From Sediminicoccus rosea (lineage in GTDB: Bacteria; Pseudomonadota; Alphaproteobacteria; Acetobacterales; Acetobacteraceae), in NCBI RefSeq assembly GCF_033547095.1, contig NZ_CP137852.1, positions 1,109,501-1,173,500 on the forward strand: 64,000 nucleotides of DNA, given 5' to 3'. Both the position numbers and the translations under genes were made by a program. The notes below the pieces were generated by a model. The model had not been told where the DNA came from, made no database searches, and saw nothing but the letters and a program-made list of their open reading frames with translations. Each line of letters opens with the position of its first letter. The first letter of the stretch is position 1. Below are positions 34,655 through 42,384 of this stretch, in pieces.

Positions 34655-35083
34655 CTACCCCTCGAGGGAACGCCGCAGCAGCCAGGCATGGGCGCCCGGC
34701 GCATAATAGTCGCGCCGGCGCCCGGCCTTCTCGAAGCCGGCCTTGGCATAGAGCGCCATGGCCGGCGCATTCTCCTCGGCCACCTCCAGGAACATCACCC
34801 GCGCCCCCGCCGCCGCCGTCACCACCGCCGCCGTCTCCACCAGCGCCTCGCCCAGGCCCTGGCGGCGGTGATCGGGATGCACGGCCAGCGTGAGGATCTC
34901 CGCCTCGTCCAGCACGCGGCGCGCCAGGATGAAGCCGCCCGGGCCCCACAGCCCCACCACGCCCTCCATGCCAAGCAGCGTCGCGATCGTGCCCGCATTC
35001 CAGGCGGCGCCGGGCGGGAAGGCGGCCGCATGCAGCAGCGCGAGCGCTTCCGCATCCGCGGCGGTGGCGGCGATGAGCTTCAC
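34655..35083 (-). CDS. rimI: Ribosomal-protein-alanine N-acetyltransferase-like GNAT
   Basis: 142 residues from GTG 35081-35083, overlapping the tsaB stop as GTGA. GNAT core: AEILTLAVHPDHRRQGLGEALVE (acetyl-CoA pyrophosphate loop), ARVMFLEVAEENAPAMALYAKAGFEKAGRRRDYY. The ENxxAxxLYxxxGFxxxGxRxxYY pattern and position after tsaB identify it as RimI, which acetylates the N-terminus of ribosomal protein S18. Confidence 0.88.
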   Translation of the reverse strand: MKLIAATAADAEALALLHAAAFPPGAAWNAGTIATLLGMEGVVGLWGPGGFILARRVLDEAEILTLAVHPDHRRQGLGEALVETAAVVTAAAGARVMFLEVAEENAPAMALYAKAGFEKAGRRRDYYAPGAHAWLLRRSLEG

Positions 35084-35682
35084 GTGGTGGCCGGCGGCTC
35101 GACGTAGAGCGGCTCCAGCGCCAGCGCCGGCATCTCGCCCCGCAGGCGCCGCAGCGCCACGCGGGCCAGCGCCGCGGCCTCGATCCGCCGCGCATCGCCA
35201 AGGCCGGCGGGCCAGCCACGCGCGCGCATCCGCGCCACGGCACGCGGCGCGCCATCGCCCATGATCCAGGTGAGGCCCTCGGGCCTGGGCAGCGCGGCCT
35301 CCGCCACCACGCAAGGGGGGGCGTCCGGCCGCTCCAGGAAGAGGTCGCCACGGCGGTTCTCGGTCACCGCCCAGGCGGGGAAGGCGGGGTCGCCCATCGC
35401 CACCAGCGCCTCGCCCGTCGTCACCGGGATGACCGGGATGCCGCGCGCGAGGCCGATGCCCTGGGCGAGGGCGATCGCCGTCCGCAGCCCGGTGAAGCTG
35501 CCCGGGCCCACGCCGACCGCGACCGCATCCACATCGGTCTGCAGCACCGCCTCGGCCAGTGGCGGCAGGGCGGCGGCCTGGCCATGCGCCCCCTCATGCA
35601 CGCGCTCCATCAGCACGCGCTCCTCCTCCACCATGGCGGCGAGGCAGCGGGAGAGGGCGGCATCGAGAACAAGAAGGCGCAT
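35080..35682 (-). CDS. tsaB: tRNA t6A biosynthesis protein TsaB
   Basis: 200 residues, ATG at 35680-35682. MRLLVLDAALSRC and GVGPGSFTGLRTAIALAQGI are the ASKHA-fold motifs of TsaB (YeaZ), the partner of TsaD in threonylcarbamoyl-adenosine formation on ANN-decoding tRNAs. It lies 27 nt after ftsX and overlaps rimI by 4 nt. The conserved tsaB-rimI pairing supports both names. Confidence 0.92.
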   Translation of the reverse strand: MRLLVLDAALSRCLAAMVEEERVLMERVHEGAHGQAAALPPLAEAVLQTDVDAVAVGVGPGSFTGLRTAIALAQGIGLARGIPVIPVTTGEALVAMGDPAFPAWAVTENRRGDLFLERPDAPPCVVAEAALPRPEGLTWIMGDGAPRAVARMRARGWPAGLGDARRIEAAALARVALRRLRGEMPALALEPLYVEPPATT

Positions 35683-35708
35683 GCCCCCGCTTGGCACCAA
35701 GCGGGCGG

Positions 35709-36560
35709 TCAGGGCAAGCGGCGCAGCCAGGCGCGCAGCGTGATCAGGGCGGTCAGCCAGCCGATGACGGCGGCGGCCGGTGGCACCAGCGCCAGCAGCG
35801 GCCAGGGCAGGTCGCCGATCTGCGCGTCGCGCGCCAACACCACGGGCAGCGCCTGCATCGCCAGGAACCACAGCGCCGGCAGCGCGATGGCGAGCCCCCC
35901 GAGCGCGCCCAGGAAGCAGAGCCAGCCGAGCCGCCGCGCGAAGCGCCCGGCAATGTCGGCATCCCGGGCGCCCAACTCGTGCAGGATCACGATGGTCTCG
36001 CGCCGCGCCGCGATGCCCGCGCGCGTCGCCACCGCGACCAGCGCGGCGCCGACCAGCCCGATCAGCCCGAGCATGGCGAGGGAGAGGCTGCGCAGCCCGT
36101 CCGCAAGCCGCATGGCCAGCCGCACCGCCTCGCTGCGCAACTCGAGCTGCGCGCCGGGGATCGCCTGCACCGCCTCCAGGAGCGGCTGGTGATCCGCCCC
36201 GGCCGGCAGGGTGATGGCCAGCATGCGGGGCAGCGGCAGGCTCGGCACCTCGCCGAGCCAGGGGGCGAGAAGCTGGCGCAGCCGCTCATCCGGCACGGCC
36301 GTCACCGAGGTGACGCCGGGCAGGGCGGCGAGTCGCGTGATCACCGGCTCGGGCGCCGCATCCCGCGGGAGTTGCAGCAGCAATTGCCCGGCCTCGCCCT
36401 GCTGCCAGCGTTCGGCGAGGCGCCCCGCGCCGTCGGCGCCGGCGATGGCGAGGGCGGCCAGGAGCGCCATGGCCGCCACCAGCGCGGGCAGCAGCCGGTC
36501 CGCCAGGGCACGGCGCAGCCCGAGCGGATCGCGCCCCTTGAGGCGGCGCCCCTCAGCCAT
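35709..36560 (-). CDS. ftsX: Cell-division protein FtsX
   Basis: 283 residues. A first TM helix (LLPALVAAMALLAALAIAG), a periplasmic domain of about 110 residues (SVTAVPDERLRQLLAPWLG), then three TM helices at the C-terminus (SLAMLGLIGLVGAALVAVA, WLCFLGALGGLAIALPALW, PLLALVPPAAAVIGWLTAL). FtsX couples FtsE ATP hydrolysis to peptidoglycan hydrolase activation. It overlaps ftsE by 8 nt. Confidence 0.93.
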   Translation of the reverse strand: MAEGRRLKGRDPLGLRRALADRLLPALVAAMALLAALAIAGADGAGRLAERWQQGEAGQLLLQLPRDAAPEPVITRLAALPGVTSVTAVPDERLRQLLAPWLGEVPSLPLPRMLAITLPAGADHQPLLEAVQAIPGAQLELRSEAVRLAMRLADGLRSLSLAMLGLIGLVGAALVAVATRAGIAARRETIVILHELGARDADIAGRFARRLGWLCFLGALGGLAIALPALWFLAMQALPVVLARDAQIGDLPWPLLALVPPAAAVIGWLTALITLRAWLRRLP

Positions 36561-37218
36561 GGCTCACCAGCCGCCCGGCATCGAGCCGCAGGGTGGGGGC
36601 GGGGTATTCCTCCGGCAATTCCTCGCTGTGGGTGGCGACGATCACCGTGGTGCCCATGCGGTGCATCTCGCGCAGCAGGCTGATGACGCGGCGTGCCTGG
36701 GCGGCGTCGAGATTGCCGGTCGGCTCGTCCGCCACCAGCAGCGCGGGGCGGGCCACCACGGCGCGCGCCAGGGCGAGGCGCTGCTGCTCGCCGCCCGAGA
36801 GGGTGGAGGGCGGCGCCTCGGCGCGGTCGAGCAGGCCGACCCAGCGCAGGATCTCCCGCACATCGGCGGCGAGGCGCGCCTCTGTCAGCCCCTGGATGCG
36901 CAGCGGCAGGGCCGCGTTCTCATAGACCGAGAGATGCGGCAGCAGGCGGTAATCCTGGAACACCACGCCGATGCGCCGCCGCAGCGCGGGGAAGGCGCGG
37001 CGCGGCAGGCGGCGGATGCGCGAGCCGAGCACCTCCACCTCGCCCTCGGTGGCGCGCAGTGAAAGGCTGATGAGGCCAAGCAGGCTCGACTTCCCCGCCC
37101 CGGAGGGGCCGAGGAGCCAAGTGTAGCTGCCCGGCGCCAGCGCGAAGCTGACATCGGACAGGGTCCAGTAGCCGTCGCCCTCCGGGTAGCGCAGCCCGAC
37201 CTGGGAGAATCGCACCAT
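36553..37218 (-). CDS. ftsE: Cell-division ATP-binding protein FtsE
   Basis: 221 residues starting at the ATG 37216-37218 (MVRFSQVGLRYP). Walker A GPSGAGKSS, VVFQDYRLLPHLSVYEN, signature LSGGEQQR, Walker B LLVADEPTGNLD. The VYEN and PTGNLD forms are characteristic of FtsE/LolD-type ATPases, and its place directly before ftsX settles the name. Divergent from the zinc-ribbon gene with an 83-nt shared promoter region. Confidence 0.95.
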   Translation of the reverse strand: MVRFSQVGLRYPEGDGYWTLSDVSFALAPGSYTWLLGPSGAGKSSLLGLISLSLRATEGEVEVLGSRIRRLPRRAFPALRRRIGVVFQDYRLLPHLSVYENAALPLRIQGLTEARLAADVREILRWVGLLDRAEAPPSTLSGGEQQRLALARAVVARPALLVADEPTGNLDAAQARRVISLLREMHRMGTTVIVATHSEELPEEYPAPTLRLDAGRLVSHG

Positions 37219-37301
37219 GCGTGGAGTTTCGCAGCGCCGTTCAGGATAAAGCAAACCGGCGGTTGCAGGATGCCGGCCGCCTTGGCACATGCGACACCGA
37301 C

Positions 37302-37835
37302 ATGGACATTGCCTGCCCGAATTGCGCCGCGACCTATCGAGTCCCTGAGGCGCTGCTCGCCCAGGGCAAGCCGCTGCGCTGCGCGGCTTGCGGCGAGACC
37401 TGGGTGCCCGAGTTGCCGCCCGCCCCCGCCGTCGAGGAGGCCCCCCCGGCGGAGCCGCCCGTGGCGGAGATTCCCGCAGCTGAAGCCGCCTCGGCCGTGG
37501 TGGAGGCCCCGGCCCCTGAGGCGGCTGCTCCGGCGCCGGAGCCTACTGCGCCGCCGCCTGACGCGCCGCCGCCTGCCTTGCCCCCCGAAACGCCCCCTGT
37601 CGCGCCGCCCGCCCGCCACGCATCGCCAGCGAGTCCGCCACCGCTCAATCCCCTCGTCTTGCAGCGGCGGACCGCCCGCGCCGGGGGGCGCCGGCGGGGG
37701 CTTGCCCTGGGCTTCGCCTGGGCGGCGAGTCTCGCCACGGTGCTGCTGGCGCTGGCCGGGCTGGTCTTCTACAGCGATGTCATCGCCGCCGCCTGGCCGC
37801 CATTCGCGCGGGTGACCACGCTGCTGGGCGGCTGA
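37302..37835 (+). CDS. MJ0042-type zinc-ribbon membrane protein
   Basis: 177 residues. The N-terminus MDIACPNCAATYRVPE and LRCAACGETW form the two CxxC knuckles of the MJ0042 zinc ribbon (residues about 5-35). A Pro/Ala-rich linker (about 40-125) leads to one TM helix (LALGFAWAASLATVLLALAGLVFY) near the C-terminus. Similar proteins lie beside ftsE in many alphaproteobacteria; the function is unknown. It is convergent with the radical SAM gene, stop to stop 11 nt apart. Confidence 0.85.
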   Translation: MDIACPNCAATYRVPEALLAQGKPLRCAACGETWVPELPPAPAVEEAPPAEPPVAEIPAAEAASAVVEAPAPEAAAPAPEPTAPPPDAPPPALPPETPPVAPPARHASPASPPPLNPLVLQRRTARAGGRRRGLALGFAWAASLATVLLALAGLVFYSDVIAAAWPPFARVTTLLGG

Positions 37836-37846
37836 CGCGCCGCCCG

Positions 37847-39829
37847 TCAGGCGGGAACCGCCTCGGGCAGAGTCACGCCGGTGCGATAGCTGCCCTCGCT
37901 CACCGGGGCACAGGGCAGGACCAGCGAGAGCAGGCGGTCATCCTCGCGGATCACGAGATCCTCCGCTTCGAGCCAGGCCAGCGCGGCGGCGATGGCGGGT
38001 GCCGGGTGCGCGCCACCCAGGCCCTCCAGCAACGCGGCCTCGCTCACCGGGCGGTCCGTCACCTCCAGCACCGCCAGGGCGAGGGCGTCGAGCGCATGCT
38101 CCCGCCGGATGCCGCCGCGGCTGTCGAGCACCAGCGCGCCGCCATCCGGGAGCGTTTGCAGGATGTGCAGGCTGGCGAAGAGGTCGTTCTGCGGGATGCC
38201 CCAGGCCTTCACCGTGTCATGGATGCGGCCGTAGCTCTGCTGCAGGTGCAGCGAGTTTTCCCAGCCGCGTTCGAAATAGTAGCAGAAATCCTCGTAGCGA
38301 AAGCCGGTGCGCTCGACATAGTCGCGCGAGAAGATCAGCTCATAGGTCGGCCCATGGGCCGCGGGCGGAATGCCGAAGCGCTCCGGCGTCGCCTGCAGCG
38401 GCGCGTAGCGCGTCACCTGCACCGGCACGCAGGAGACCGGCGGGTCGAAATGCGCGAGCTTGGGCAGCAGCGTCTCCATCCGCCGGTACTCGGGCAGCGT
38501 GTCGTCCGGGAAGCCGTAGAGGATGTTGTAGAGGATCCGGATGCCGTATTTGCGGCCGAGCTTGAGCGTGAAGACGTTCTGGATGGCGGTGACGCCCTTG
38601 TCGATCCGCCGCAGCACCTCGCTGCTGAAGCTCTCGATGCCGGGCTGCACCTCGTGGAAGCCGGCATCGGCGAGCAGGCGGAAATGCTCCTCCGTCACAT
38701 TGGATTTCATCTCGCAGCTCAGGGTGAATTTCGGCTGCTCCGCCGCCAGCATGGGCAGCAGCGTCTTGTAGAAGCCGTGCGGCAGGATGTAGTCCGAGAA
38801 GCGGAAGCTCGACATGCCATGCCGCGCGCGCAATGTGCGCAGCCCTTCCAGCACCGTCTCCGCCGCGCGGTGGCGGTAGACGAGGTCGGGCTTGTCGATG
38901 CCGCAGAAGACGCAGTGATGCTTCGCCCCCCACCAGCAGCCGCGCGAATTCTCGACCGGGATGGAGGCAGGGGTGAGGTCCACCTGGCACTCGGCGGAAA
39001 GTCGCGCCGTGTCGGCGAAGAAGTCGCTGTAGTCCGGCACCGGATTGGCATCGAGATCGGCCTTGGGCGCCGCCGGCGTGGCGATGATGGCGCCATCGGC
39101 CCCGCGATGCAGGATGCCGCGCACCGCATGGAGCGGCCGCGCGCCGCGTGCGGCTTCGGCGAGGTCGAGGATGGTCGTCTCGCCCTCGCCCGTGCAGATG
39201 GCGTCCACCCAGGGATGGCTTTGCATCACCATGCTGCCGGTCGGGTCCCGCACGGCATAGCCGCCGAGCGCCACAAGCTTCTCCGGCGCGCGTTGCTTCA
39301 CCAGCTTCGCGAGCGCCAGCGAGGCGATCGTCTGGTCGAACATGCAGGTGAAGCCGATGAGCCGCGCGGGTGAGGCCGCAAGCTCATCCGCCCAGCGTTC
39401 CAGCCAGCGGGGAATGACCTCGGCCCGCAGGTGCAGCAGGCGTTCGATCACCGCATCGACCGAGCCCACGCGCTCTGGATCCAGCGCGCCGGCGAAGGCC
39501 AGGTCCTCCGCCTTCACGCGCAGGTGCCGGCGCTGCGCGTCGGTCACCACGGGGTCGAGCCCATGGCTGAACAGGAAGTCGTTCAGCGCATAGACGACGC
39601 TGATGCCGTCATAGGTGCTCGCCTTCAGGAATTCGAGCGCGAAGAGGTTGAGGTGCAGCACCCGCGTCTGCACCCCGCGCCTGGCCAGGATCGCCTTGAG
39701 CAGGGCGAGGCCGAGGCCGGGCTCGATCACATTGGTCCAGGGCATGCTGACCAGGAGGATCTCCGGCTCCGGACGATCCTCCCGGGCGTAGGGCCGCACG
39801 GGCGGCCAGGCGGGGGGCACCGCATCCAT
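37847..39829 (-). CDS. RiPP-maturation radical SAM C-methyltransferase-like protein
   Basis: 660 residues. N-terminal segment (about 25-210) resembles a cobalamin-binding Rossmann domain (ILLVSMPWTNVIEPGLGLALLKAIL, ALGGYAVRD). The radical SAM core has SRGCWWGAKHHCVFCG: Cys298, Cys306 and Cys309 in a CX7CX2C spacing, not the classical CX3CX2C, as in the family I know as RiPP maturation radical SAM protein 1 (TIGR03975). Later motifs include SDYILPHGFYKTLLP, PGIESFSSEVLRRIDKG and YNILYGFPDDT. The family places methyl or similar groups on ribosomal peptides. The C-terminal ~130 residues may bind a precursor. It follows the 280-residue gene by 7 nt, so the two are coupled. Confidence 0.85.
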   Translation of the reverse strand: MDAVPPAWPPVRPYAREDRPEPEILLVSMPWTNVIEPGLGLALLKAILARRGVQTRVLHLNLFALEFLKASTYDGISVVYALNDFLFSHGLDPVVTDAQRRHLRVKAEDLAFAGALDPERVGSVDAVIERLLHLRAEVIPRWLERWADELAASPARLIGFTCMFDQTIASLALAKLVKQRAPEKLVALGGYAVRDPTGSMVMQSHPWVDAICTGEGETTILDLAEAARGARPLHAVRGILHRGADGAIIATPAAPKADLDANPVPDYSDFFADTARLSAECQVDLTPASIPVENSRGCWWGAKHHCVFCGIDKPDLVYRHRAAETVLEGLRTLRARHGMSSFRFSDYILPHGFYKTLLPMLAAEQPKFTLSCEMKSNVTEEHFRLLADAGFHEVQPGIESFSSEVLRRIDKGVTAIQNVFTLKLGRKYGIRILYNILYGFPDDTLPEYRRMETLLPKLAHFDPPVSCVPVQVTRYAPLQATPERFGIPPAAHGPTYELIFSRDYVERTGFRYEDFCYYFERGWENSLHLQQSYGRIHDTVKAWGIPQNDLFASLHILQTLPDGGALVLDSRGGIRREHALDALALAVLEVTDRPVSEAALLEGLGGAHPAPAIAAALAWLEAEDLVIREDDRLLSLVLPCAPVSEGSYRTGVTLPEAVPA

Positions 39830-39836
39830 GGCGCGG

Positions 39837-40679
39837 CTAGAACTTCTCGACGCCGGAGCGGTCCCGGATGAGGCTGTCGATCGGGTTCATCTGCCCGACG
39901 AAGAGTGTGCCGACAGCGATGCAGACGCCCGCCCAGATCACCCCCGCCGCGATCGCCGTGCCGCCATCCGAGAGCCGGTCCGCCAGCGAGCCGCGGCCGC
40001 CCACGGCGATGATGCGCTCCAGCGCCGCCTCGCTCACCTTGACCTTCAGCGTATCCGCCACGGCCTTCGGGCGGTCGAACCAGTCGGTGGTGAAGCGGCC
40101 ATCCTTCAGGACGGCGTGGAACATCTTCATCACCTCCTGGTCCACCGGGTCCTGGATGCGGGCCAGGTTGGAGGGGGCGAGGAGCTGCAGCGCCTCGGCA
40201 TTCTTGCCGCTGAGCTTGAGGCCCAGTTCCTTCGCCGCTGCCGCCGGCTTCTCGAACACCTGGGTGAGGTCGCGCCCGCCCGCCTTGGCGGCGCGGATCA
40301 GCTCCAGCACATCGGCCTCGATCACGCCCTGGCGGACGAGGTCCTGCGGTTCCTTGATGGGGCGGGGCGGCCAGGGGAAGGGGATGGGCGGCTTGCCCGT
40401 GCTGCCGCAGGTGAAGCCGCCTTCGCCATCCTGGTAGATGATGGCGCGGTTGGGGTTGAGCGCGCCGAACTGCGCTTCCGCGATCTCTACCGCCAGGTTG
40501 GCGGCGCCGATCGCCATCTTGGAGAGCTTGGACTGCATCGCGCGCTCCGGCGCGGCGGCAAGCGCATGGACCAGACGCCCGGCCGCCTTGATCGAGGAGA
40601 GCAGCTCCGCCTTGAGGGGTGGGATGGGCAGGACCCGCTCCTCGGTGAGGAGCAACGCTCCCTCCTTGCCGTCCTCCAT
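39837..40679 (-). CDS. 280-residue protein with tandem 59-residue repeat and C-terminal TM helix; putative RiPP precursor or partner
   Basis: I do not recognise a named family. Residues about 120-157 and 179-216 align without gaps at an offset of exactly 59 (V124/V183, G135-R136/G194-R195, T139/T198, F142/F201, P145/P204, L152/L211, S157/S216), the pattern of NHLP/Nif11-like leader modules. A Pro-rich stretch (97-107) precedes them, and GGRGS (227-231) and a hydrophobic helix (about 240-262) follow. Cysteines are only 91 and 253. No signal peptide. The ATG at 40677-40679 has only a weak ribosome site (AGGA). It is upstream of the radical SAM gene and co-transcribed with it, so it may be its substrate, a scaffold or an immunity partner. 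Confidence 0.65.
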   Translation of the reverse strand: MEDGKEGALLLTEERVLPIPPLKAELLSSIKAAGRLVHALAAAPERAMQSKLSKMAIGAANLAVEIAEAQFGALNPNRAIIYQDGEGGFTCGSTGKPPIPFPWPPRPIKEPQDLVRQGVIEADVLELIRAAKAGGRDLTQVFEKPAAAAKELGLKLSGKNAEALQLLAPSNLARIQDPVDQEVMKMFHAVLKDGRFTTDWFDRPKAVADTLKVKVSEAALERIIAVGGRGSLADRLSDGGTAIAAGVIWAGVCIAVGTLFVGQMNPIDSLIRDRSGVEKF

Positions 40680-40703
40680 GCGTCCTGGGGAGAATTCCCC
40701 TTT

Positions 40704-40754
40704 TCATGCACGTTCAGGTTGTTTTTGTTGGAGGAATGCAATCACATTAGTCAT
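40704..40754 (-). CDS. Possible 16-residue leader peptide
   Basis: ATG at 40752-40754 and stop at 40704-40706 give MTNVIAFLQQKQPERA. It lies 25 nt before the 280-residue gene in an unusually AT-rich leader; TACAAT on the minus strand about 20 nt upstream resembles a -10 box. No good ribosome site, so this is tentative. Confidence 0.2.
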   Translation of the reverse strand: MTNVIAFLQQKQPERA

Positions 40755-40848
40755 GGCGGTTACAACTAAAAATTGTACCGGACGAATCGGCGCCGGGCCG
40801 CCGGTGCCAGGCCATGGCGGCGCCCCGCGCAGGGCGGGGCGCAAGCGA

Positions 40849-40884
40849 AGAGGGCGGCGCCCAGTCTCCTGGACGCCGCCCTCT
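40849..40884 (-). terminator. Terminator hairpin after the doxX-like gene
   Basis: AGAGGGCGGCG at 40849-40859 pairs with CGCCGCCCTCT at 40874-40884 (11 bp), and CCAG/CTGG inside extends the stem. It lies about 30 nt past the stop on the minus strand and separates that gene from the RiPP-like operon. The T-run is weak. Confidence 0.55.
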
Positions 40885-40914
40885 CGCGCGAAGTGGCCGG
40901 ATGGCCCGACTGGG

Positions 40915-41349
40915 TCAGGCGGTGCGGGTGGCCGGCGCCCGGCCCAGCAGGCGGGAGACGTCCAGCGCATGGGCGCCGGCGCCGAGGCCCGCCTGCACCA
41001 GCATCGCCGCCGTCAGGAAGGCCGGGAATTCCCAGCCGCCCTGCGGCGCCGAGAAGAGCCAGCCATTGCCCGCATGCATCGCGGTGGCGCCGATCAGGAT
41101 GGGCAGGCTCAGCAGCGCCGCCGGGCGCACCAGCACGCCGGTGATGAGCGCGATGCCCGCCGCCGTCTCGCCGAAGGCGACGATGGCGCCGAGGATGGGC
41201 GGGAAGCCGATCGAGCCGAAGAAGCCCATCGTGCCGGCCAGGCCGAAGACGCCGAGCTTCAGCCAGGCGCCATGCGCCAGCATGATCGCGCCAAGGGAGA
41301 GCCGCAGCAGCAGGGCGGCATAGGGGGTGGTGACCTGGGTGGACGGCAT
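40915..41349 (-). CDS. DoxX family membrane protein
   Basis: 144 residues, ATG at 41347-41349 with GGAG about 10 nt upstream. Four hydrophobic helices (LLLRLSLGAIMLAHGAWLKL, ILGAIVAFGETAAGIALITG, PAALLSLPILIGATAMHA, FLTAAMLVQAGLG) with the Gly/His pattern of DoxX/DoxD. These proteins are linked to redox or thiol stress in some bacteria. Divergent from a LysR-type regulator with an obvious operator between them. Confidence 0.88.
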   Translation of the reverse strand: MPSTQVTTPYAALLLRLSLGAIMLAHGAWLKLGVFGLAGTMGFFGSIGFPPILGAIVAFGETAAGIALITGVLVRPAALLSLPILIGATAMHAGNGWLFSAPQGGWEFPAFLTAAMLVQAGLGAGAHALDVSRLLGRAPATRTA

Positions 41350-41413
41350 CGCGGAAATCTCCTTGGGGATTGCGTGTTCCGATGGCCGCAAGCTGCGCCT
41401 TCGCCGCTCGCCC

Positions 41414-41432
41414 TTCCAATCGCGGCTTGGAA
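41414..41432. promoter_or_regulatory. LysR-type operator candidate
   Basis: TTCCAA-N7-TTGGAA is a perfect inverted repeat at 41414-41419 and 41427-41432, containing the T-N11-A core of LysR regulators. It lies 38 nt before the regulator start and 64 nt before the divergent doxX-like gene. Confidence 0.6.
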
Positions 41433-41469
41433 CGGGGATCATCACCGCGATGAATGATGGCGGGGCCCG

Positions 41470-42378
41470 ATGACCGAACTCTCGCAGCTCGACCTCAACT
41501 TGCTGCGCGTCTTCGACGCGGTGGCGCGGGAGCGGCATGTGACGCGCGCGGCGCAACGGCTGAACCTCTCGCAGCCCGCCGTCTCCAACGCGCTGGCGCG
41601 GCTGCGCGCGGCGCTGGGCGATGAGCTGTTCCTGCGCCGGCCGGGCGGGGTGGAACCCACCGCGCTCGCCGCGGCGCTGGCCAGCCCGGTGGCCGAGGCA
41701 CTGGACCGCCTGGCCGATGCGCTGGCCGTGCAGGCACCTTTCGAGCCCGCGACGGCGCGACGCGTCTTCACCGTCGCCTTCTCGGAATACGCCGAGGCCG
41801 CGCTCGCTCCGCGTGTGCTGGAACGCATGGCGCGCGAGGCGCCGGACTGCCTGCTCGCCATCCGCCACGCCGACCGCACCAATGCCGAGGCGCTGCTGGA
41901 ACGCGGCGAGGCGCAGCTTGCCATCGCCGTGCTGCCGGAGCCCGGCGCGCTCTACACGCGGCTGCGCCTGCTGCCCGAGGCCTTCCTCACGCTGATGCGC
42001 CACGACCATCCGCTGGCCGGGGGCGAATTGACGCTGGAGCGCTTCATCTCGGTGCCGCACCTGCTCCATTCGCCCAATGGCTCGCGCGATGGCGCGCTGG
42101 ACGCGATTCTCGCCACGCGCGGCCTTTCGCGGCGGCTCGGCGCCGTCGTCGCGCATCTCTCGGCCGTGCCGGAGATCCTCGGCCGCACGGAGATGATCAT
42201 GACGCTCTCAGCGCGCCTCGCCGCGCAGATGGCGACGGGCGGGCAGCTCGTCACGCGTATGCCGCCGCTGGATGTGCGGCATACGCGGCTCTCCATGATC
42301 TTCCACCGCCGCTTCGAGGGCGACCCCGGCCATGCCTGGCTGAGGCGTCTGCTGCTGGCGGAAGCGCGGGAGGTCTAG
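41470..42378 (+). CDS. LysR-family transcriptional regulator
   Basis: 302 residues. N-terminal helix-turn-helix in LDLNLLRVFDAVARERHVTRAAQRLNLSQPAVSNALARLR; then the type 2 periplasmic-binding-like effector domain, beginning RRVFTVAFSEYAEAALAPRVLE, similar to the NodD/PcpR-like subgroup. It probably controls the divergent doxX-like gene through the inverted repeat in between. Confidence 0.92.
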   Translation: MTELSQLDLNLLRVFDAVARERHVTRAAQRLNLSQPAVSNALARLRAALGDELFLRRPGGVEPTALAAALASPVAEALDRLADALAVQAPFEPATARRVFTVAFSEYAEAALAPRVLERMAREAPDCLLAIRHADRTNAEALLERGEAQLAIAVLPEPGALYTRLRLLPEAFLTLMRHDHPLAGGELTLERFISVPHLLHSPNGSRDGALDAILATRGLSRRLGAVVAHLSAVPEILGRTEMIMTLSARLAAQMATGGQLVTRMPPLDVRHTRLSMIFHRRFEGDPGHAWLRRLLLAEAREV

Positions 42379-42384
42379 CCGCGT

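Noticed and set aside
40438-41457. Plus-strand frame covering the doxX-like gene and its terminator
   Set aside because: DoxX motifs and helices are on the minus strand; the plus frame is Arg/Pro-rich.
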